From JBBRMY01 sp038230595 (GTDB lineage: Bacteria; Bacteroidota; Ignavibacteria; Tepidaquicellales; Tepidaquicellaceae), in assembly GCA_038230595.1 (NCBI GenBank), contig JBBRMY010000169.1, positions 1 through 5,271 of the forward strand: a stretch of DNA of 5,271 nt, written 5' to 3'. Position 1 is the first letter of the stretch; each line of letters begins with the position of its first letter. Below the pieces are notes generated by a model. That model saw only the letters and a list, made by a program, of their open reading frames with translations. It made no database searches and was not told the DNA's origin. The position numbers were made by a program, and so were the translations under genes. Positions 1-4,268 of this stretch are shown here, one piece after another.

Positions 1-13
1 AGATCAAATTAAC

Positions 14-451
14 ATGATAAAAAGAGCATCAGTTTTATTACTAGCGGTCACGGCTTTGATGATAACATTCCAAAGCGCATTTTCACATTCAGTAACACCT
101 GGCGTACCAAAGATCTCAGCTTCAGCAAACAAAAAAAGCTTTGCTCCGGGAGAATCCGGTTACATAACGATCAAGTTCAAAACAACAGAGCATCAGAAGA
201 TCCCTAAAGATCCTCCTGTCGCTGTTACAGTTAACGGTGTATCTAATGACGGAATTGAAGATTACAGCGGTGAAGCAGGCGATTATATCAACAGCGGAAA
301 AATAAGAGTTAAATTCACAGTACCTTCAGATGCAGTTGAAGGCTCAAAGATAAATGTTATGGGCTTTGTAAAGTTCGGATATTGCAGTACCGATGACGGG
401 ACATGCAGACTTGCAAAAAACAATTACAGCTTTAATATTAAGATCAAATAA
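14..451 (+). CDS. Small exported protein with DsbD N-terminal (alpha)-like fold and a CX6C cysteine pair
   Basis: 145 residues. Residues 1-24 form a typical Sec signal peptide: basic MIKR, a hydrophobic stretch LLLAVTALMI, and probable cleavage after A22-F23-S24. The mature part of about 120 residues looks like a beta-rich immunoglobulin-type domain (alternating strands such as SGYITIKFKT and GKIRVKFTV). It ends in GYCSTDDGTC, with Cys124 and Cys131 as the only cysteines. This resembles the N-terminal domain of DsbD, where a CX5C pair near the C-terminus passes electrons to periplasmic partners; similar C-x-G-x-C-R endings occur next to thioredoxin-like proteins. The inferred role is periplasmic thiol-disulfide exchange. 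No DsbD membrane or thioredoxin domain is attached, so a partner would have to be separate. The ATG at 14 is chosen because the signal peptide begins there, although no Shine-Dalgarno is visible in the 13 bases before it. A terminator follows, so this is the last gene of its transcript. The family call is moderate. Confidence 0.6.
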   Translation: MIKRASVLLLAVTALMITFQSAFSHSVTPGVPKISASANKKSFAPGESGYITIKFKTTEHQKIPKDPPVAVTVNGVSNDGIEDYSGEAGDYINSGKIRVKFTVPSDAVEGSKINVMGFVKFGYCSTDDGTCRLAKNNYSFNIKIK

Positions 452-469
452 TTTTAAACTATTCAATAT

Positions 470-502
470 AAACCCGTCAGCTTTCCTGCCGGGTTTTGCT
501 TT
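470..502 (+). terminator. Intrinsic terminator after the DsbD-alpha-like gene
   Basis: A 7-bp stem AAACCCG (470-476) pairs with CGGGTTT (490-496). After one T/C mismatch it continues as CAG (478-480) with CTG (486-488), enclosing the loop CTTTC. The run TTTTGCTTT follows on the plus strand. It begins 19 bases after the stop at 451 and separates this gene from the envelope pair downstream. Confidence 0.75.
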
Positions 503-541
503 ATAATTCAGTTACATCAGCTTAAACTATCCGGTCTTTAA

Positions 542-1318
542 ATGAAAAATGCCTACTACTTTTTTTCCGATGTACATCTTGGAATGAGCAGCAGGGAGGA
601 AGAGAAGCTAAAAGAAAAAGTTCTTATAGCTTTCCTGGAAAGTATGCGAATAGATGCTGCTGAAGTTTTCATCGTCGGCGATCTTTTTGATTACTGGATA
701 GAATATAAAAGCGTAATACCAAAAGGCTTTTACAAAGTGTTCGCTAAGCTATCAGAGCTTATCGAAGACGGGATAAAGATCACTTATCTTGCAGGCAATC
801 ATGACTTCTGGAAAGGGAAATATTTCAAGGAAGAATTCGGGATCGACATAAATTTCGAACCGATCGAAAGAACGCTTGAGAATAAAAAATTCTTTATTCA
901 TCATGGTGACGGACTTGCATTCAACGACACAGGATATAAAATTTTAAAAAAAGTTCTGAGGCATCCGGTCAGCCAGTTCTTATACAAATGGATACACCCC
1001 GATATTGGGATCGGGCTGGCAAGATCAACATCGAGAACATCAAGAGTACATACTCATAACAAAGACTACAGCGCAAAAGACGGCTTAAGAGAATTTGCAG
1101 AAAAAAAGCTGAACGAAGGTTACGATTTTATTTTAATGGGACACAGGCATAATCCTTCGATAGTAAAATTCGGTGAAGGAATATATGTTAATCTGGGTGA
1201 CTGGATAGATAACTTCACATTTGCAAAATTCAAAGAAAGCAAATTCGAATTCTTAAAATTTTATAACAAAGATACAAAAGAGTTCAATACTAAAGAATTT
1301 AAAGAGGAGACAATTTAA
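542..1318 (+). CDS. LpxH-like UDP-2,3-diacylglucosamine diphosphatase (calcineurin-type metallophosphoesterase)
   Basis: 258 residues, close to the usual 240-260 of LpxH-type enzymes. All metal-binding motifs of the calcineurin-like fold are present in order: SDVHLG (D10, H12), GDLFDYW (D47), GNHD (N86, H87), HHGD (H121) and GHRH (H201, H203). The spacing fits E. coli LpxH (D8, H10, D41, N79, H114, H195, H197). LpxH removes UMP from UDP-2,3-diacylglucosamine to give lipid X in lipid A synthesis, acting at the cytoplasmic face of the inner membrane. No signal peptide is seen, as expected. Two deviations from classic LpxH are visible: GNHD instead of GNRD, and no GDD after the second motif (YWIEYKSVIP instead). 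As I recall, FCB-group homologues share these. The metallophosphoesterase call is very safe; the exact substrate is inferred. No Shine-Dalgarno precedes the ATG. It is probably co-transcribed with the penicillin-binding protein gene 4 bases downstream, as expected for envelope synthesis. Confidence 0.85.
   Translation: MKNAYYFFSDVHLGMSSREEEKLKEKVLIAFLESMRIDAAEVFIVGDLFDYWIEYKSVIPKGFYKVFAKLSELIEDGIKITYLAGNHDFWKGKYFKEEFGIDINFEPIERTLENKKFFIHHGDGLAFNDTGYKILKKVLRHPVSQFLYKWIHPDIGIGLARSTSRTSRVHTHNKDYSAKDGLREFAEKKLNEGYDFILMGHRHNPSIVKFGEGIYVNLGDWIDNFTFAKFKESKFEFLKFYNKDTKEFNTKEFKEETI
1304..1309 (+). promoter_or_regulatory. Shine-Dalgarno GAGGAG for the TTG-started PBP gene
   Basis: GAGGAG lies inside the last codons of the LpxH-like gene, with 13 bases between it and the TTG at 1323. 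This is longer than the ideal 5-9. It supports TTG as the start, because the reading frame has no ATG until deep inside the glycosyltransferase domain. Its position in the upstream gene suggests translational coupling. Confidence 0.5.
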
Positions 1319-1322
1319 GCGT

Positions 1323-3620
1323 TTGGCAAAAAAAGATAAATACAAAGATGAAGAGCTGGATAAGTATCTTAAGGATAAAGAATACAGAAAAAAAATATCC
1401 AAAACCAAGCGCAAGCAGAACGGGATCTTAGGAACACTTCTTTTTATTTCACTTGCCGCATTTATTTTGTTTGCAGGGTATCTTATATACTTAGCGCAGG
1501 GACTTCCATCACTTGCAGAATTAGAAAATCCAAAGCTTGAAGAAGCAACAAAAGTTTATTCGGCTGACGGAGAACTGATCGATAAATTTTATCTTAAGAA
1601 CAGAACAAAGGTAACAATTGAAAATATTCCGAAGGAAGTAATCAATGCACTGATAGCAACAGAGGACAGAAAATTTTATTCACACTGGGGAGTAGATATT
1701 GACCGTATCTTCAAATCTGCGTTTATAAATATAATCAGCTTCAGGATAAAGGGCGGTGCCAGTACTATTACCCAGCAGCTTGCAAGAAATCTTTATAAAG
1801 ATGTCGGGAAAGATATTTCTATCAACAGAAAGCTGAGAGAAGCAATGACAGCAGTTCAGATAGAAAGGACTTATACTAAAGCCGAGATCCTTGCATACTA
1901 TCTTAATACGGTTTATTTCGGAAAAGGCGCTTATGGAATAGAAGCAGCAGCTCAGACTTATTTCAATAAAAGCTCAAAGGAATTAAATCTTAATGAAAGC
2001 GCTGTACTCATCGGGCTTTTAAAATCTCCAACTAATTATGACCCGGTTGATAAGCCTGACAATTCGAAGATGAGAAGGAACATTGTTCTCAACTCAATGC
2101 AGGAAGCAGGTTATATTTCTGAGGATCTTGAAAAAAGAGAAGCATCAGAGCCTATAAAAGTAAATCTACAAAAAGAAACTGCAGGCTATAATTCCCCATC
2201 ACCACAGTTCACAGAATATGTAAGGCAGATACTGGAAACCAAAGCTGAGAAATATGGCTTTGACCTTTACAGGGACGGATTAAAAATTTATACTACTCTT
2301 GATACAAGATTTCAGAAGCATGCAGTTGATGCAGTAAAAGAACAGCTGGCTCCATTTCAGAAAGAATTTAATGGTTACTGGAACTGGAAGAGCAATACGA
2401 ACAAGGAAATTCTCAATGATGCTATAGAGAGAAATATTCATGCATCAGATGATTTCCGGAATGCAAAGTCTGATGCTGAAAAGCTTAAGATCGCTGATAA
2501 GATGCGACACAGCACGCAATTCATTGATTCTGTTAAAAAAATTGAAACCACTGTTCAGGTGGGATTTTCGGTTATTAATCCAAAGTCAGGCGAAATAAAA
2601 GCAATGGTCGGATCCAATCCTAATTCAACTTTTAAATACGGACTTAACCACGTAACACAAATAAAGCGTCAGCCGGGTTCGGCTTTTAAAGCATTTGTTT
2701 ATACAGAAGCTATCATCAACGGGTACAGTCCGGGATATATGGTTTCTAATGAACCACTGGTTGTGAATGTAGGCGGAAGGAACTGGTCACCCCATGGAGG
2801 CGGAACGGGCGGATCGATCTCGATGAGAGAAGGTATTCAAAAATCGATAAACGTAATTGCAGTTCGTACGGCAATGGAGCTGGCACCTATTGACAGAGTG
2901 ATTGAGCTGGCACATAATATGGGAGTAAAATCAGAGCTTCCGAATGTATTATCATTAGTACTTGGAGCAGGAGAGGTTTCACCTTTAGAGATCACGAATG
3001 CATTCGGAACTATTGCGAATGAAGGCATCTGGGTAGAACCGATAGCGATCACAAAAATTACAGACAGGAACGGTAATCTGATTGAAGAACTTCTTCCGGA
3101 AACAAAAGAAGTTTTCAGCGAAGATGTTGCATATGTTATTTCGGACATGATGGAAGGTGTAGTTGATGGAGGAACAGCAACGAGTATCAGGCAGTATTTT
3201 CACAGACCTGCTGCAGGAAAAACCGGAACAACACAGGATTATACTGATGCATGGTTTGTAGGATTTACTCCGCAGTTCGTAGCAGGTGTATGGCTTGGCT
3301 TTGACGATGCTCGCGTTAAATTCGGCGGCGGTTATGGTCAGGGAGGAAAAGCAGCAGCTCCGATATGGGGACGATTTATGAAATATCTTTATGCTGATGA
3401 GAACTTTGATTTTCCGGTACAGTATTTTGAAATGCCACAGGGAGTTCAGGAAGCAAGTATATGCGGTGTTACCGGATTGCTCAGTAACGGCTCGTGCCCA
3501 TCATCGACAGATCTTGTGATAAAGAAATTCATTCCGCGCAAGTGCCCAATTTTCCATTCAGCTCCGACTCCATCAACTGAAGAAACACATTCAGCACCTG
3601 AGACAGGTGTTGGATTTTAG
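1323..3620 (+). CDS. Class A penicillin-binding protein (PBP1A-type; bifunctional glycosyltransferase/transpeptidase)
   Basis: 765 residues. A lysine-rich cytoplasmic tail (1-34) is followed by one membrane anchor (about 36-58). The GT51 glycosyltransferase domain (about 70-245) shows EDRKFYSHWG with catalytic Glu114, GGASTITQQLARN (144-156), RKLREAMTAVQIE with Glu173, and AYYLNTVYFG (191-200). The transpeptidase domain (about 315-690) has its nucleophile in S453-A-F-K456, SIN at 508-510 and KTGTT at 633-637. All key residues are present, so the enzyme should polymerise lipid II into glycan strands and cross-link the peptides in the periplasm. A C-terminal tail after about 700 carries three cysteines (714, 725, 741) and a Ser/Thr/Pro/Glu-rich end, as in many FCB-group PBP1 proteins. 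The TTG start is chosen for the GAGGAG upstream and because the anchor and tail would be lost at any later Met. It is the second gene of the LpxH-like pair, with hairpin terminator 3714-3748 downstream. Confidence 0.95.
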   Translation: MAKKDKYKDEELDKYLKDKEYRKKISKTKRKQNGILGTLLFISLAAFILFAGYLIYLAQGLPSLAELENPKLEEATKVYSADGELIDKFYLKNRTKVTIENIPKEVINALIATEDRKFYSHWGVDIDRIFKSAFINIISFRIKGGASTITQQLARNLYKDVGKDISINRKLREAMTAVQIERTYTKAEILAYYLNTVYFGKGAYGIEAAAQTYFNKSSKELNLNESAVLIGLLKSPTNYDPVDKPDNSKMRRNIVLNSMQEAGYISEDLEKREASEPIKVNLQKETAGYNSPSPQFTEYVRQILETKAEKYGFDLYRDGLKIYTTLDTRFQKHAVDAVKEQLAPFQKEFNGYWNWKSNTNKEILNDAIERNIHASDDFRNAKSDAEKLKIADKMRHSTQFIDSVKKIETTVQVGFSVINPKSGEIKAMVGSNPNSTFKYGLNHVTQIKRQPGSAFKAFVYTEAIINGYSPGYMVSNEPLVVNVGGRNWSPHGGGTGGSISMREGIQKSINVIAVRTAMELAPIDRVIELAHNMGVKSELPNVLSLVLGAGEVSPLEITNAFGTIANEGIWVEPIAITKITDRNGNLIEELLPETKEVFSEDVAYVISDMMEGVVDGGTATSIRQYFHRPAAGKTGTTQDYTDAWFVGFTPQFVAGVWLGFDDARVKFGGGYGQGGKAAAPIWGRFMKYLYADENFDFPVQYFEMPQGVQEASICGVTGLLSNGSCPSSTDLVIKKFIPRKCPIFHSAPTPSTEETHSAPETGVGF

Positions 3621-3635
3621 AATTAAGATTTTGTT

Positions 3636-3656
3636 GAGAGGCGATGTTCGCGTCTT
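3636..3656 (+). repeat. REP-like hairpin, GAGGCGA/TCGCGTC type, copy 1
   Basis: GAGGCGA (3638-3644) pairs with TCGCGTC (3648-3654) apart from one G/G mismatch, with loop TGT. A3637-T3655 and a G/T wobble extend the stem. It shares AGAGGCG and GCGTCT with the hairpin at 3675-3697, so the two look like diverged copies. The GTAG foot seen in copy 2 is not conserved here (TTGAG). Confidence 0.6.
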
Positions 3657-3674
3657 AAGTAATATAGATAACAT

Positions 3675-3697
3675 GTAGAGGCGCATATTTGCGTCTC
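3675..3697 (+). repeat. REP-like hairpin with GTAG foot, copy 2
   Basis: GTAG (3675-3678) opens an 8-bp stem, GAGGCGCA (3678-3685) with TGCGTCTC (3690-3697), containing one G/T wobble and the loop TATT. A GTAG tetranucleotide at the 5' foot of a short GC-rich hairpin is the hallmark of REP elements mobilised by RAYT (TnpA-REP) tyrosine transposases. No such transposase is in this window, so the link is inferred. Confidence 0.65.
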
Positions 3698-3713
3698 AGG
3701 AATGAAAGAAATT

Positions 3714-3748
3714 AAAAAGCCATTTGAATAAATTTCAAATGGCTTTTT
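3714..3748. terminator. Strong bidirectional terminator-like hairpin after the PBP gene
   Basis: A perfect 15-bp stem (3714-3728 with 3734-3748) has arms AAAAAGCCATTTGAA and TTCAAATGGCTTTTT and the loop TAAAT. The terminal A and T runs give a U-tract on both strands. It lies 93 bases past the PBP stop and probably ends the envelope transcript. It is nearly a copy of the hairpin at 4097-4131. Confidence 0.8.
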
Positions 3749-3762
3749 TAATTTTCAGTATA

Positions 3763-3848
3763 CAACAGGTTGAAAGCCTGTCACATCTTAACTTGGGGCA
3801 GTGCCCCAAGTACAAACAACAAAATAATTTCAACCTGTAGGGCTGAAA
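3763..3848. repeat. Composite hairpin unit 1 around a CTTGGGGC palindrome
   Basis: Three inverted repeats sit in a row. ACAGG (3765-3769) pairs with CCTGT (3777-3781). ACTTGGGGCA (3791-3800) pairs with TGCCCCAAGT (3802-3811) as a 10-bp, almost perfect palindrome. TTTCAACC (3828-3835) pairs imperfectly with GGCTGAAA (3841-3848). The outer members are also complementary: ACAGGTTGAAA (3765-3775) is the exact reverse complement of TTTCAACCTGT (3828-3838). The whole block could therefore fold as a long-range stem with the palindrome in the middle, or as three separate hairpins. Its layout and length match unit 2 at 3928-4009. Confidence 0.7.
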
Positions 3849-3927
3849 CCGCCTAACTCCAAAAATACATTTCATCATATTCCATATATCAAGAGTTCAA
3901 TCGAAGTCTACCTTTTGTTACTTTGTC

Positions 3928-4009
3928 TCAGCCCTTCAGGCTGAATGAATTTCTTACTATAAACTTGGGGCGTTGCCCCAAGCTTTGATGTCTAAGCCTT
4001 TCAGGCTTA
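3928..4009. repeat. Composite hairpin unit 2 around a CTTGGGGC palindrome
   Basis: TCAGCC (3928-3933) pairs with GGCTGA (3939-3944), loop CTTCA. CTTGGGGC (3964-3971) pairs with GCCCCAAG (3975-3982), loop GTT. TAAGCC (3993-3998) pairs with GGCTTA (4004-4009), loop TTTCA. The two outer hairpins are direct repeats of each other (AGCC-YTTCAGGCT, then ATGAATTT), 65 bases apart, and enclose the palindrome. The central palindrome shares both arms with that of unit 1. Confidence 0.7.
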
Positions 4010-4022
4010 TGAATTTAAAAAA

Positions 4023-4048
4023 GGGCGAACACATAGGTTCGCCCCTAC
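4023..4048 (-). repeat. REP-like hairpin, GTAG-GGGCGAAC/GTTCGCCC type
   Basis: GGGCGAAC (4023-4030) pairs perfectly over 8 bp with GTTCGCCC (4037-4044), loop ACATAG. Read on the minus strand, the stem is preceded directly by GTAG (complement of CTAC at 4045-4048), the same foot as the hairpin at 3675. From memory, repeats of the form GTAGGGGCGAAC occur in many unrelated bacteria; I cannot check this here. Confidence 0.65.
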
Positions 4049-4062
4049 AATATTTCCAAAGT

Positions 4063-4076
4063 GCGATACTCACGTC
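4063..4076 (+). repeat. Possible degraded copy of the GCGAT..TC.CGTC repeat
   Basis: GCGATACTCACGTC matches GCGATGTTCGCGTC of the first REP-like hairpin (3641-3654) at 11 of 14 positions. The pairing is broken here, so it may be a decayed copy or a chance match. Confidence 0.25.
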
Positions 4077-4096
4077 ACTATTTAAGAAGGGAATTT

Positions 4097-4131
4097 AAGA
4101 AGCCATTTGAATTTCATTCAAATGGCTTCTT
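4097..4131. terminator. Second bidirectional terminator-like hairpin, near-copy of 3714-3748
   Basis: A perfect 16-bp stem (4097-4112 with 4116-4131) has arms AAGAAGCCATTTGAAT and ATTCAAATGGCTTCTT and the loop TTC. It shares AGCCATTTGAAT and TTCAAATGGCTT with the earlier hairpin, and the flanks are also alike. It could stop read-through from either convergent gene, although its U-tract is broken by a C. Confidence 0.65.
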
Positions 4132-4219
4132 TAGTTAAGATGAGAAATTAGCTGCTAAAATCAGACAAGGATAAATTTGTAACCGAAAAAATATTGATTG
4201 TTGATACAAAAGCAAAACC

Positions 4220-4253
4220 ACCCCCTGCCCCCTCCTTGAAAAAATGAGGGGGT
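4220..4253 (-). terminator. C-rich/G-rich hairpin downstream of the T9SS cargo gene
   Basis: GAGGGGG (4246-4252) can pair either with CCCCCTC (4228-4234) or, as AGGGGGT (4247-4253), with ACCCCCT (4220-4226). These are two competing 7-bp stems. On the minus strand the second stem is followed at once by GGTTTTGCTTTTG, so it may terminate the gene whose stop is 16 bases upstream. The tandem CCCCCT block also looks like a widespread intergenic repeat motif, from memory only. Confidence 0.45.
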
Positions 4254-4268
4254 ACATGAGGTGAACAT

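Larger units (their letters stand above)
3621..4268. other. Repeat-rich non-coding region between convergent genes
   Basis: 648 bases between the PBP stop and the stop of the minus-strand T9SS cargo gene. I see no credible gene on either strand. The region holds about ten inverted repeats, listed separately. The stretches that look unstructured are 3849-3927 and 4134-4215, both AT-rich with nothing recognisable. As both flanking genes end here, the hairpins can act as terminators or as landing sites for REP-like elements without breaking a gene. Confidence 0.85.

Noticed and set aside
502..507. TATAAT as a -10 box for the LpxH-like gene
   Set aside because: It overlaps the end of the preceding terminator, no convincing -35 lies 17 bases upstream, and such hexamers arise easily in AT-rich DNA. 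A promoter somewhere in 503-541 is likely but cannot be placed.
2837..3148. Minus-strand open frame of 103 codons inside the PBP gene
   Set aside because: It lies fully within the transpeptidase domain, which has all its motifs intact on the plus strand. The antisense translation is Ser/Thr/Ile-rich with no recognisable motif.
2985..3203. Minus-strand open frame of 72 codons inside the PBP gene
   Set aside because: It is antisense to the conserved transpeptidase region and has a low-complexity, Cys/Phe-rich translation. It is a chance frame.
3636..4131. CRISPR array
   Set aside because: The repeats are hairpins of several different sequences with irregular spacing. There is no uniform repeat-spacer pattern and no cas gene.
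3621..4268. Insertion sequence or transposase remnant
   Set aside because: No transposase-like reading frame and no clear target-site duplication is visible. The content is only short hairpins, so at most non-autonomous elements.
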